Source of the DNA: Pacificimonas pallii | GTDB taxonomy: Bacteria > Pseudomonadota > Alphaproteobacteria > Sphingomonadales > Sphingomonadaceae | Assembly (NCBI RefSeq): GCF_019204005.1 | Contig: NZ_JAGSPA010000003.1 | Location: 636,169-700,168 of the forward strand | Length of the DNA: 64,000 nt | Direction: 5' to 3' | In this document: positions 43,295 through 52,096 of the stretch, piece by piece | Numbering within the stretch: position 1 is the stretch's first letter | How the letters are laid out: the number at the start of each line of letters is the position of its first letter | Made by a program: the position numbers and the translations under genes | The notes under the pieces: model-generated | The model's input: only the letters and a program-made list of their open reading frames with translations | The model's database searches: none | Told to the model about the DNA's origin: nothing

Positions 43295-45709
43295 CTAGCC
43301 CGGGCGCATCGCTTCGGCGGCGAGCCGTTCGGCCTCCGCCAGAATTTCATCCTCCACGGTCCCCGATGCAACGCTTTCGCGGCCGATCAGTACCATGATC
43401 GGAACGGCGAGCGGACTGATCCGGTCGAGCCGCTGATGCACCATCGTCGACGGCGCCCGCTCAAGCAGGTCGGCGAGGCGGCCGATGTCGGTGAGCTTGC
43501 CCTTGGCATCTTCCCACGCCGCATTCAGCAGCATGTGGTCGGGCTCGTATTTCCGCAGCACATCGTAAATCAGGTCGGTCGAGAATGTCACCTGACGGCC
43601 GGTCTTCCGCTTGCCCGGAATGTGCCGTTCGATCAGGCCGCCGATCACGGCGACTTCGCGAAACGCGCGCTTCAGGAGCGCGGATGTCTGTATCCATTCG
43701 ACAAGCTCGTCCTCCAATATATCGGCGGAAAAGAGCGGACGGGGGTCGGTGACGGGCTTCAGACTGTAGCAGGCGAGCGCGTAATCGTTGGACACGAAAC
43801 CGAGCGGCGACAGACCCTGCGTTTCCATCCGCCGGGTGATGAGCATGCCGAGCGACTGATGCGCGTTCCAACCCTCGAAACTATAGGCGATCATATAATG
43901 CCGGTCGTCGCGCGGAAATGTCTCCACCAGCAATTCGTCGGGGGCGGGCAGCACCGAGCGCAGCCGCTGCATTTGCAGCCATTCGCGGACGTCCTGCGGG
44001 AAACGCTGCCACGCGTCCGGCTCGTGCAGGAAATGGCGGACGCGGCGGGACAGGTTGGTCGTCAGCGGCATGCGCGCGCCGACATAGGTGGGAATGCGCG
44101 CGGGCTTGGCGGTGGCTTTGACGAGCAGGTCCGCATCCTTCACGCCGACGACTTCGAGCGGGACACCCGCGAAGGAGAAGCTGTCGCCGGGACGCAGTGT
44201 CGATGCGAAATACTCCTCGACCGTGCCGAGCTTGCGGCCATTCCTGAAGCGCACGTCGAGCACCGGCGCATCGACGATGATGCCGGCGTTCAGGCGGTGC
44301 TGCGCGGCGAAGCGGGGATGCGAAATGCGCCAGAGGCCGTCCCCGCCGCGCGTGATGCGCCTGTATTTATCATAGGCGCGCAGGGCATAGCCGCCGGATT
44401 CGACGAAATGCAGCACGGCATCGAATGTTTCCCGCGTCAGCAGCGCATAGGGCGCCGCCGTTCTGACCTCCCGATAGAGATCGTCGGCGCTGAATGGTGC
44501 GGCGCATGCGACCGCCATGACATGCTGCGCCAGCACATCGAGCCCGCCGCTGCGCCAGATGTCGGGATCAAGCTCTCCCTCCGCCACGGCGTCGAGCGCC
44601 GCGCGCGCCTCCAGATATTCGAACCGGTTGCCGGGTACGATGATCGCCTCCGACGCTTCGTCGAGCCGGTGGTTGGCGCGGCCGATGCGCTGCAGCAGGC
44701 GCGACGAGCCTTTTGGTGCGCCCATCTGCACCACGAGATCGACATCGCCCCAGTCGACCCCGAGATCGAGCGAGGCCGTGCAGACAAGCCCGCGCAGGTC
44801 GCCGCGCGCCATCGCGCCCTCGACCTTGCGGCGCGCCTCCACGCTCAGCGAGCCGTGATGGACCGCGATGGGCAGATTCCCGTCATTTTCCGCCCACAGA
44901 TCCTGAAAGATCAGTTCCGCCAGGCCGCGCGTATTGCAGAAAACGAGCGTCAGCTTGTGCGCCGCGATCTCTTCCATGACCTGCCGCGCGGCATAGCGTC
45001 CGGAATGCCCCGACCATGGCACGCGGTCTTCGGGCAGCAGGATGCGGATATTCGCCTTGGCGCCCGGTTCCCCCTCCACCAGCGTCACGCCCTCATAATC
45101 GCCGTCGCTGGACAGCCAGCCGCGAAACCCGTCGGGATCGCGCACGGTCGCGGTCAGCGCCACGCGGCGGAGCTGCGGCGATAACGCCTGCAGGCGGGCC
45201 ATGGCGAGCGACAAAAGGTCGCCGCGCTTGGTTGGCGCGAAAGCGTGGATTTCATCGACGATGATCGTGCGCAGCCCGGCAAACATGGCTTCCGCCTCAG
45301 GATAGCTGAGCAGCAGCGACAGCGATTCCGGCGTGGTGAGCAGCATCTGCGGCGGCTGCGTGCGCTGCCTCGCCTTGCGATTGGACGGTGTATCGCCCGT
45401 GCGTGTTTCCACGCGAATGTCGAGGCCCATGTCCTGGATCGGTTCGAGAAGATTGCGCTGCACGTCGACGGCAAGCGCCTTTAGCGGCGAAATGTACAGC
45501 GTGTGGAGACCGTCGAAATCCGGCTTCTCGATCAGTTCCGCGATCGATGCGAGGAAACCGGCAAGGGTCTTGCCCGCCCCCGTCGCGGCGACCAGCAGCG
45601 CATCGTCGCCCCTGCGCGCAGCGGCGATCATTTCCGCCTGGTGCCGCCTGAGCCGCCAGCCGCGCTCGGCAAACCAGGTCGTGATGGGGCCGGGAAGGTC
45701 AATCATCAA
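43295..45709 (-). CDS. Ligase-associated DEXH-box DNA helicase (Lhr-like)
   Basis: The 804-residue protein is an Lhr-core superfamily 2 helicase of the ligase-associated repair set. It has Walker A VAATGAGKTLAGF (residues about 40-52), DEIHAFAPTKRGDLL as the DExH box, LTATVRDP as motif III, and motif VI GRANHRLDEAS, followed by a winged helix and the Lhr C-terminal core (PFSADDLYREVR, LGTVEEYFASTL, YMIAYSFEGWNAHQSLG). It should translocate on single-stranded DNA with ATP. Partner genes pdeM, exonuclease and ligase are nearby. A second ATG follows directly, so the start may be one codon in. Confidence 0.95.
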   Translation of the reverse strand: MMIDLPGPITTWFAERGWRLRRHQAEMIAAARRGDDALLVAATGAGKTLAGFLASIAELIEKPDFDGLHTLYISPLKALAVDVQRNLLEPIQDMGLDIRVETRTGDTPSNRKARQRTQPPQMLLTTPESLSLLLSYPEAEAMFAGLRTIIVDEIHAFAPTKRGDLLSLAMARLQALSPQLRRVALTATVRDPDGFRGWLSSDGDYEGVTLVEGEPGAKANIRILLPEDRVPWSGHSGRYAARQVMEEIAAHKLTLVFCNTRGLAELIFQDLWAENDGNLPIAVHHGSLSVEARRKVEGAMARGDLRGLVCTASLDLGVDWGDVDLVVQMGAPKGSSRLLQRIGRANHRLDEASEAIIVPGNRFEYLEARAALDAVAEGELDPDIWRSGGLDVLAQHVMAVACAAPFSADDLYREVRTAAPYALLTRETFDAVLHFVESGGYALRAYDKYRRITRGGDGLWRISHPRFAAQHRLNAGIIVDAPVLDVRFRNGRKLGTVEEYFASTLRPGDSFSFAGVPLEVVGVKDADLLVKATAKPARIPTYVGARMPLTTNLSRRVRHFLHEPDAWQRFPQDVREWLQMQRLRSVLPAPDELLVETFPRDDRHYMIAYSFEGWNAHQSLGMLITRRMETQGLSPLGFVSNDYALACYSLKPVTDPRPLFSADILEDELVEWIQTSALLKRAFREVAVIGGLIERHIPGKRKTGRQVTFSTDLIYDVLRKYEPDHMLLNAAWEDAKGKLTDIGRLADLLERAPSTMVHQRLDRISPLAVPIMVLIGRESVASGTVEDEILAEAERLAAEAMRPG

Positions 45710-45774
45710 AGCGGGACTAGATCATTCGGCAGGCAAGATCGCCCGCAAAATCCGGACGAAGCCCGACCACGCCC

Positions 45775-46188
45775 TTACGATTCCGGCCGCGACCATAGCC
45801 ATGGCAGGACGATCGCAGCGACCGCCGGTGTAATGAAACTGAATGGCGGCAATAGCGTGAACAGGCTGAATATCGCGCCGCCGCCAAGACCGACCGTCGC
45901 CCACCATTTGCCTGCGCGGCTCACCGCCTTTCGCTCACGCCATGCGGTGATATGCGGACCGAAGACCGGGTGCCGCATCAGGCGTGCCTCCCATGCCGGA
46001 TTGCTACGCGCAAAGCAGGCTGCCGCCACGATCAGGAACACGACCGTTGGCATGATGGGGAGCACGGCGCCGACGGCGCCGAGGCCAAGGAACATCACCC
46101 CGAGCGCGAACCACAGGTGACGGAGCGGGCCTGCGGGCTGCTTGTCGTCTTCCCCGTCTTTTTCCATTTGCGCCTTTGTGACCTCCAT
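45775..46188 (-). CDS. DUF454 family inner-membrane protein (YbaN-like)
   Basis: The 137-residue protein has two or three membrane segments (LWFALGVMFLGLGAVGAVLPIMPTVVFLIVAAACFA at about 25-60, and AIFSLFTLLPPFSFITPAVAAIVLPWLW at the C-terminus) and the family signature FARSNPAWEARLMRHPVFGPHITAWRERKAVSRAGKWWA. Function is unknown. An ATG at 46167 with AAAGG upstream would give a start seven residues later. It lies 65 bp upstream of the helicase gene on the same strand and is divergent from eda. Confidence 0.88.
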   Translation of the reverse strand: MEVTKAQMEKDGEDDKQPAGPLRHLWFALGVMFLGLGAVGAVLPIMPTVVFLIVAAACFARSNPAWEARLMRHPVFGPHITAWRERKAVSRAGKWWATVGLGGGAIFSLFTLLPPFSFITPAVAAIVLPWLWSRPES

Positions 46189-46365
46189 GGCGGCCGATCA
46201 GCCGAAAATTCCGATTGCCAGAAGCATGCGTATGGGGGAAGCAATGATCCACCCGGGCGATATCGGCGAGCCGCATAAAACCGGTAAACGCCGCTCATCC
46301 GGTCCGGTCATGCGCTTTTCCGTTCGACGCGCAAAATGCAGATTTGCGAGAAAAAGACCTTTCAC

Positions 46366-47007
46366 ATGACCACGAAAATTATCGACCGGATCGGCCAGGC
46401 GGGCCTGCTGCCCGTCATCAGGATCGACGATGCCTCCCGGGCTGCGGACCTTGGCGCGGCACTCGTCGCCGGTGGACTTCCCGTTGCGGAGATCACATTT
46501 CGGACGGCCGCGGCGGCAGCCGCGATCCGCGCCATGCGCGAAGCGCAGCCCGACATGCTGATCGGCGCGGGAACGATATTGACCATCGATCAGGCGAAGG
46601 CCGCGCTGGACGCGGGCGCGGCGTTCATCATATCGCCCGGCCTCAACCCCACCACGGTGGAATGGTGTGTGAAAGCGGGCGTTCTCATCACGCCTGGCAT
46701 AGCGACGCCAAGCGATATCGAGCGCGGGCTGGAATATGGTCTGACACATTTGAAATTCTTTCCCGCCGAGGCGAATGGCGGCCTGAAGACGCTCAAGGCC
46801 ATTGCCGCGCCCTATGGCGATGTGCGTTTCATCCCCACGGGCGGCATCGACCTTGGCAACTTCGCCGATTATCTGAAGTTCGGTCGCGTTCACGCCTGCG
46901 GTGGCAGCTGGATCGTCCCGTCGGACGCGATTGCCGCTGGCGACTGGCACCGGATCACGGCGCTGACGCGCGAGGCGGTGGCGCTGCGTGACAGCATCAG
47001 GACATAG
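46366..47007 (+). CDS. eda: 2-keto-3-deoxy-6-phosphogluconate aldolase
   Basis: The 213-residue class I aldolase splits KDPG into pyruvate and glyceraldehyde 3-phosphate in the Entner-Doudoroff pathway, the main sugar route in sphingomonads. Marks are LLPVIRIDDASRAADLGAAL, VAEITFRT, GAGTILTIDQAKAAL, FIISPGLNPT, the Schiff-base lysine in LKFFPAEANGG and FIPTGGIDLGNFADYL. The ATG at 46366 gives the standard N-terminus MTTKIIDRI. No edd gene is adjacent. It separates the helicase side of the repair cluster from the exonuclease-ligase side. Confidence 0.95.
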   Translation: MTTKIIDRIGQAGLLPVIRIDDASRAADLGAALVAGGLPVAEITFRTAAAAAAIRAMREAQPDMLIGAGTILTIDQAKAALDAGAAFIISPGLNPTTVEWCVKAGVLITPGIATPSDIERGLEYGLTHLKFFPAEANGGLKTLKAIAAPYGDVRFIPTGGIDLGNFADYLKFGRVHACGGSWIVPSDAIAAGDWHRITALTREAVALRDSIRT

Positions 47008-47093
47008 CGCCGTCACTGGCGAAGGTGCGGCCGCGGCCGGTTGAACAATGTGCCGCAGTGGAACCATCGCCGCCGCTCGCCCATATTCCCCGC

Positions 47094-48101
47094 ATGGCGA
47101 AGCAAACCCTTGGCGACTGGATCAAACCCCACCCGACCGGCATTTATGTCGAGCCGGGTGACTTCTGGATCGACCCGTCGGAAGCGCAGGGCATGGCCGT
47201 GGTGACGCACGGCCATGCCGATCACGCCCGCTCCGGGCACAGCCATGTCATGGCGACACCGGAGACGCTGGCGATCATGGAAACGCGCTACGGCGAATAT
47301 CCCAAGGCCACGCCGATGGCACATGGCGAAATCGCCCGTATCGGCGAGGTCGATGTCGGCTTCGTCCCCGCCGGCCATGTGCTAGGCTCCGCGCAGGTCG
47401 TGATGGAGTATCGCGGCGAGCGCATCGTCGCGTCCGGCGATTACAAGCGCCGCGCCGACCCGACCTGCGCGCCGTTCGAAGTCGTGCCCTGCGATGTCTT
47501 CATCACCGAGGCGACATTCGGCCTGCCGGTGTTCCGGCATCCCGACACGGCGGGAGAAGTTCAAAAGGCGCTCGACGCGCTGCATGCGAATCCCGAACGC
47601 TGCGTCCTGATCGGCGCCTACGCGCTGGGAAAAGCGCAGCGGGTGATCCGGCATCTGCGCGACCTTGGCCATCACGAGCCGATCTACATTCACGGCGCGC
47701 AGGAGAAGCTTTGCAACCTGTATCAGGATCTGGGCGTCGACCTTGGCGAGCTGAGACTCGCGACGGGCAGGAAGAAGGATGAACTGCAGGGCACGATCAT
47801 CATCTGTCCGCCGGGCGCGCTGAACGACAGGTGGAGTCGCAGGCTGCCGGATCCGATTACCGCCATGGCGTCCGGCTGGATGCGCATTCGCCAGCGCGCG
47901 CGGCAGCGCAATGTCGAACTGCCGCTGATCCTCAGCGATCATGCAGACTGGGATGAACTGACGCAGACCATCGAGGACATCGGCCCCAAGGAAGTCTGGG
48001 TTACCCATGGCCGCGAAGACGCGCTGCTGCACTGGTGCATGACCCGGCAGATAAAGGCCCGGGCGCTCAACATGGTGGGCCGGGAAGATGAGGATGACTG
48101 A
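47094..48101 (+). CDS. Ligase-associated DNA exonuclease (MBL fold)
   Basis: The 335-residue protein is a metallo-beta-lactamase-fold nuclease related to SNM1/Artemis, found with ATP-dependent ligase and Lhr-like helicase. The metal-binding motif is VVTHGHADHARSGH at about residues 40-53, followed by VGFVPAGHVLGSAQVVM, IVASGDYKRRADPTCAPFE and the C-terminal ILSDHADWDEL and VWVTHGRED. It likely trims DNA ends before ligation. The ATG at 47094 begins MAKQTLGDWIKPHPTGIYVEPG, the family N-terminus. The DUF2239 and ligase genes follow on the same strand. Confidence 0.93.
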   Translation: MAKQTLGDWIKPHPTGIYVEPGDFWIDPSEAQGMAVVTHGHADHARSGHSHVMATPETLAIMETRYGEYPKATPMAHGEIARIGEVDVGFVPAGHVLGSAQVVMEYRGERIVASGDYKRRADPTCAPFEVVPCDVFITEATFGLPVFRHPDTAGEVQKALDALHANPERCVLIGAYALGKAQRVIRHLRDLGHHEPIYIHGAQEKLCNLYQDLGVDLGELRLATGRKKDELQGTIIICPPGALNDRWSRRLPDPITAMASGWMRIRQRARQRNVELPLILSDHADWDELTQTIEDIGPKEVWVTHGREDALLHWCMTRQIKARALNMVGREDEDD

Positions 48102-48106
48102 TTTAT

Positions 48107-48147
48107 TTTACCCAGGTGTATTGACTTCGATATTTACCCCGGTAAAT
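48107..48147 (+). promoter_or_regulatory. Tandem palindromic operators upstream of the DUF2239-ligase genes
   Basis: Two palindromes of the form TTTACC-N2-GGTAAA lie 26 bp apart: TTTACCCAGGTGTA (48107-48120, imperfect) and TTTACCCCGGTAAA (48133-48146, perfect, extended to ATTTACC..GGTAAAT). A TTGACT element at 48121-48126 and TAAATA at 48143-48148 would form a -35/-10 pair with 16 bp between, so the second palindrome overlaps the -10. This is a typical layout for a repressed promoter. The regulator is not recognised. Confidence 0.6.
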
Positions 48148-48155
48148 AGTAGGTC

Positions 48156-48686
48156 ATGGAACAGGAAACCTATACCGCTTTTGCCGGTGAACAGCGCCTC
48201 GCCTCCGGTCCACTTGGCGTGATCGCCGTGGCCGTCAAACACGCCCATGCCGACCGGGTGCTGATCTTCAGCGACCGGACCGGCAGGGAAACCGACGTCG
48301 ATACGCGCGGGGATGAAGGTGAGATCATGGCCCGCTACGCACCGCCGCCGCCCGCAAAGGGCCGGCCGAAGCTGGGGGTTGTCTCCAGGGAAATCACGCT
48401 GCTTCCGCGGCACTGGGACTGGCTGTCACGCCAACGCGGAGGCGCGTCCGGCACGCTGCGCCGCCTGGTCGATCAGGCGGTCTCGACAACGGGCGAACGG
48501 ACCCGGGCAAGCGCCGACGCGGCCTATAAATTCATGAGCGCAATCGCGGGCGACCTGCCGGGATTCGAGGAAGCGGCGCGGGCGCTTTTCGCCGCGGATG
48601 CCGACAAGTTCGCGGCGCAGACGAAGGACTGGCCCGGCGATATCCGCACGCATGCGCACATGCTGGCGAAGGACGCGCTGGTCTAG
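48156..48686 (+). CDS. DUF2239 family protein
   Basis: The 176-residue protein belongs to DUF2239. The N-terminal part has TYTAFAGEQRLASGPLGVIAVAVKHA and LIFSDRTGRETDVDTRG; the C-terminal half contains RPKLGVVSREITLLPRHWDWLSRQRGGASGTLRRLVDQA, which looks like a small helical, possibly DNA-binding element, and DAAYKFMSAIAGDLPGFEEAARALFA. Function is unknown. It lies between the exonuclease and ligase genes, its stop touching the ligase start, and has its own promoter-like region with palindromic operators. Confidence 0.85.
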   Translation: MEQETYTAFAGEQRLASGPLGVIAVAVKHAHADRVLIFSDRTGRETDVDTRGDEGEIMARYAPPPPAKGRPKLGVVSREITLLPRHWDWLSRQRGGASGTLRRLVDQAVSTTGERTRASADAAYKFMSAIAGDLPGFEEAARALFAADADKFAAQTKDWPGDIRTHAHMLAKDALV

Positions 48687-50279
48687 GTGCGCGCCTTCGC
48701 CGACCTTCTCGAACGCCTGGTTTACACGCGTTCCCGCAATGCCAAGATCAAGCTGATCGCGGATTACCTGATCGGCACGCCGGATCCGGATCGCGGATGG
48801 GCGCTGGCCGCGCTGACGGGAGAGCTGGATTTCCGGACGGTGAAGGCGGGCCTGATCAAGAGCCTGACGGAAGAGCGCGTCGATCCGGTGCTGTTCAAGA
48901 TGAGCCGAAGCTATGTCGGCGACATGGCCGAAACGGTGAGCCTGCTGTGGGAGCCGAGGCCGGGCGCGGAACCTGCGCCGCAGGATCTGCGCCTGTCATC
49001 GGTGGTCGACAGGTTGATGGCGCTGAGCCGCGCCGAGGCACCGCTGCAAATGTCGGCCTATCTGGATGCGATGGTGCCGACAGAGCGCTTCGCGCTCATC
49101 AAGCTGGCGACCGGCGCGCTGAGGATCGGTGTGTCCGCGCGGCTGGCGAAGACCGCGCTGGCGCAGGCGTTCGCTCTTGATCTGGATGCGGTCGAGGAGG
49201 TCTGGCACGGCATCGACGCGCCCTACACCGCGCTGTTCGCGTGGGGGGAAGGAACGGCCCCGCAGCCGTCGCATGAGGATATTCCCGTCTTCCGCCCGTT
49301 CATGCTGGCGCATCCGCTGGAGGATGCGCGCGTCGACCTCTCCCAATATGCCGCCGAATGGAAATGGGACGGCGTTCGTGTGCAACTGAACCATGTGAAC
49401 GGCGAAACGAAACTGTTCAGCCGCACCGGCGATGATGTCACCGCCAGCTTTCCCGATGTCGCCGACGCGTTTCAGATACACGGCGTCATCGACGGCGAAT
49501 TGCTGGTGAAGGGAGATGCGCAGGGCACTGCGGATCAGGGCGGCGAGGCGGCGAGTTTCAACGCGCTGCAACAGCGGCTGGGCCGCAAGACCGTGTCGAA
49601 GAAAATGCTGACCGAAGCGCCCGCTTTCGTGCGCGCCTATGACATATTGTTCGACGGCGCCGAGGATTTGCGCGCCTTGCCCTGGGAGGAGCGGCGCAGG
49701 CGGCTGGAGGCCTTCGTCCCGCGCCTCCCCGCCGAACGGTTCGATGTCTCCGCCATTGTGGAGGCCGATGATTTCGACCACCTCGCCAAGATCCGCGAAG
49801 GGGCACGCAGCGCGGCCATTGAGGGCCTGATGCTGAAGCGCCGCGACAGCGCCTATATCGCCGGGCGCAAGGTCGGCCAGTGGTACAAATGGAAACGCGA
49901 TCCGCTGACCGCCGACTGTGTCATCATGTACGCGCAGCGCGGATCGGGGCGGCGGTCGTCATATTTCAGCGACTATACGTTCGGCTGCTGGACCGAGGCG
50001 GGTGAGCTGGTGCCCGTGGGCAAGGCCTATTCCGGCATTACGGATGAGGAACTGCGGTTTCTCGACAAGTTCGTGCGCGGCAACACGACCGGCCGTTTTG
50101 GCCCCGTGCGCGAAGTCGAGAAGACGCTGGTGCTGGAAGTGGCGTTTGACAGTGTGCACAGCTCAAAGCGCCACAAGAGCGGGATCGCGATGCGGTTTCC
50201 GCGCATACACCGGATCCGGAACGACAAACCGGCGGCCGAAGCGGACCGGGTGCGGACGCTGGAGGCGATGATCGATTGA
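48687..50279 (+). CDS. ATP-dependent DNA ligase, repair-associated
   Basis: The 530-residue ligase starts at a GTG directly after the DUF2239 stop. It has an N-terminal helical DNA-binding domain (residues 1-190), a nucleotidyltransferase domain with the lysine motif EWKWDGVRVQL (about residue 230), motif III FVRAYDILFDG, motif IV EGLMLKRRDSAY and motif V WYKWKRD, and a C-terminal OB-fold (VIMYAQRGSGRRSSYFSDYTFGCW). It seals nicks using ATP, in addition to the essential NAD ligase expected elsewhere. With helicase, exonuclease and PdeM genes nearby it makes up the known ligase-associated repair set. Confidence 0.95.
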   Translation: MRAFADLLERLVYTRSRNAKIKLIADYLIGTPDPDRGWALAALTGELDFRTVKAGLIKSLTEERVDPVLFKMSRSYVGDMAETVSLLWEPRPGAEPAPQDLRLSSVVDRLMALSRAEAPLQMSAYLDAMVPTERFALIKLATGALRIGVSARLAKTALAQAFALDLDAVEEVWHGIDAPYTALFAWGEGTAPQPSHEDIPVFRPFMLAHPLEDARVDLSQYAAEWKWDGVRVQLNHVNGETKLFSRTGDDVTASFPDVADAFQIHGVIDGELLVKGDAQGTADQGGEAASFNALQQRLGRKTVSKKMLTEAPAFVRAYDILFDGAEDLRALPWEERRRRLEAFVPRLPAERFDVSAIVEADDFDHLAKIREGARSAAIEGLMLKRRDSAYIAGRKVGQWYKWKRDPLTADCVIMYAQRGSGRRSSYFSDYTFGCWTEAGELVPVGKAYSGITDEELRFLDKFVRGNTTGRFGPVREVEKTLVLEVAFDSVHSSKRHKSGIAMRFPRIHRIRNDKPAAEADRVRTLEAMID

Positions 50280-50323
50280 GGGGTGGCTGTTGTCGGCACT
50301 TTGAAGTTCAACACGCCTATAAT

Positions 50324-50502
50324 CCGATCATCCTGAGCGCAGTCGAAGGACGCACAATTTGTAAACCGTCACTTCGGCGAAGGCCGGAGTCCATCTATAA
50401 AGCCCGCACCCGGTTTCTCTCGCAAGAGATGGATACCGGCCTGCGCCGGTATGACATATGTAAGGAGATCGTGCGTCCTTCGACTGCGCTCAGGATGATC
50501 GG
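50324..50502. repeat. Composite nested palindromic repeat (family B around family A)
   Basis: The outer arms 50324-50355 and 50471-50502 are exact 32-base inverted repeats containing CATCCTGAGCGCAGTCGAAG. Inside them, 50368-50396 and 50427-50455 form a second inverted repeat agreeing in about 24 of 29 bases, carrying the GGCGAAGGCCGG core. The whole 179-bp unit could fold into one long two-part hairpin. It fills most of the gap between the converging ligase and acyl-CoA dehydrogenase genes. Single arms or pairs of the same families occur at 13911, 22323 and 23851. Confidence 0.9.
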
Positions 50503-50523
50503 GTTTCACGGACTTGGGACGGC

Positions 50524-51810
50524 TTATAGCTTCCCGAGGGTTTCCCGCCTTGGCCCCAGATAGCCGAACAGATAGGCCCCGACCTTGCGCATCTGGATTT
50601 CCTCCGCGCCTTCCGTGATGCGGTAGCGGCGATGGTGGCGGTAGATATGTTCGAACGGCTTTTCGCGGGAATAGCCGATGCCGCCATGTACCTGCATCGC
50701 CCGGTCCGCCGCCTCGCAGCAAAGGCGGTTCGCCCAGTAATTACACATGGAGACCTTGTCCGAGATGGTCTTCTCGATCTCCTTGTGGGGCATATTGTCC
50801 ATATCCCACGCGGTTTTGCGGATCAGCCAGCGCAGCATTTCCGCCTGGGTCGCGAGTTCGACGAGCGGGAACTGGATGGCCTGATTCTGCGAAAGCGGTT
50901 CGCCAAAGGGCTTGCGGGTGCGGGCATATCTTACGCTTTCCTCGATGCAATAGACCGCCGCGCCCAGCGATGATGCCGCCTGACGAATGCGGTTCTGGTG
51001 CACGAAACTCTGCGCCAGCGCGAGGCCGCCGCCGGGCGGGCCGAGCAGCGCGCTTTCCGGTACCCAGACATTCTCGATCGTCAGCCGCGGATGATCCGTC
51101 GGCATGTTGAACGTCCAGATATAGTCATCGATTTGTAGCTGGTCGGCAGGGGTCAGGAAACAACTGATCCCGCGCGCGTCGCCGTCGTTTCCAGATGTGC
51201 GGGCAAAGACGGCGCAGTGCGTCGCCTTGTGCATGCCGGTGATCCACATCTTGCGGCCGTTGAGACGGAAACCGGGCACCCCGTCCCGCTCCTCCGGCAC
51301 GCCGCGCGTTTCCATGTGCGTCGCGTCACTGCCATGATCGGGCTCGGTCAGGCCAAAGGCAACGCGGCGCTCCCCGGAAAAGCCGCCCAGGATGAACTCC
51401 TCCTTCTGCGCGTCCGTGCCGAACTGTTCGTACATCTCCACGAACGGAAAATTGCCGACGATGGAATGTTCGTTTTGCAGATCATTGTGCAGACCGAGGC
51501 CCTGCGCGGCGAAATGTTCGCGAATCACCGCCATCCACAGATTGGATCCGTCTCTGCCGCCATATTTTTTCGGGGCGGAAAAGCGCCAATGGCCGGCGGC
51601 ATCGGCGCGCCTGACCGCCTGTTTCAGCAGATCCTCCCATTCCTGACGCGGCAGACCCTGATTGTCCCAGTCCGTGCGCGCATGTTCGCGGCGGTGGTCG
51701 AAAAAGCGGACATTGTCATCCTGCCGCTCGAGCGGCCTGATCTCCGCTTCGATAAAGGCGTCGAGTTCGTCGAGATAGGCCTTCAGGTCGGCCGGAAGGG
51801 AAAAGTCCAT
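50524..51810 (-). CDS. Acyl-CoA dehydrogenase family protein
   Basis: The 428-residue flavoprotein oxidises an acyl-CoA at the alpha-beta bond and passes electrons to ETF. Landmarks are FGLTEPDHGSDATHMETRG (FAD/substrate site, about residue 155), WITGMHKATHCAVFARTSG, RIRQAASSLGAAVYCIEESVRYARTRKPFGEPLSQNQAIQFPL, AMQVHGGIGYSREKPFEHIYRHHRRYRITEGAEEIQMRKV. The catalytic base position holds glutamate in ITEGAEEI, as in acyl-CoA dehydrogenases of the ACAD10/11-like and long-chain groups; the substrate is not clear. The ATG at 51810 was chosen over 51855 for its family N-terminus MDFSLPADL. Confidence 0.92.
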   Translation of the reverse strand: MDFSLPADLKAYLDELDAFIEAEIRPLERQDDNVRFFDHRREHARTDWDNQGLPRQEWEDLLKQAVRRADAAGHWRFSAPKKYGGRDGSNLWMAVIREHFAAQGLGLHNDLQNEHSIVGNFPFVEMYEQFGTDAQKEEFILGGFSGERRVAFGLTEPDHGSDATHMETRGVPEERDGVPGFRLNGRKMWITGMHKATHCAVFARTSGNDGDARGISCFLTPADQLQIDDYIWTFNMPTDHPRLTIENVWVPESALLGPPGGGLALAQSFVHQNRIRQAASSLGAAVYCIEESVRYARTRKPFGEPLSQNQAIQFPLVELATQAEMLRWLIRKTAWDMDNMPHKEIEKTISDKVSMCNYWANRLCCEAADRAMQVHGGIGYSREKPFEHIYRHHRRYRITEGAEEIQMRKVGAYLFGYLGPRRETLGKL

Positions 51811-51900
51811 CGGGTCAGCTCCTTTGAAAGGAAGCATAATCCGCCAGCCTGACAAGTTCTCCTCCCCTTCAGGAGAGGGGCGGGGCCGAAAAGCGGTATC

Positions 51901-52062
51901 TCAGGTCCAATTTGTCTTGGCATCAGGCGGCAGGCCCTTCTGCTGTTCCAAACGCTCGGCCAGCGTTTCGGTCGGCTTTGCTTCCTCGTCTTTCAGCTCG
52001 TCGCTTTTTGGGGCGGGGGGTGGATTTGTGTCGTTTGGCGGTGTCTTTGGCGGCTTTGCCAT
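51901..52062 (-). CDS. Small proline-rich protein (53 aa), probable general-stress gene
   Basis: This small gene encodes 53 residues: a lysine/proline-rich start (MAKPPKTPPNDTNPPPAPKS), a charged middle (DELKDEEAKPTETLAERLEQ) and the end QQKGLPPDAKTNWT. It is soluble, likely disordered at first with a short helix later, and no family was recognised. Support for it being real is a ribosome site GAGGAG nine bases before the ATG and a perfect EcfG-type promoter (52097-52122) about 35 bp upstream on the same strand. It is divergent from the small RNA and lipoprotein genes, which have similar promoters. Confidence 0.72.
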   Translation of the reverse strand: MAKPPKTPPNDTNPPPAPKSDELKDEEAKPTETLAERLEQQKGLPPDAKTNWT

Positions 52063-52096
52063 GGGCGCGTGCTCCTCTTGTGCAGATGCCGATTAT

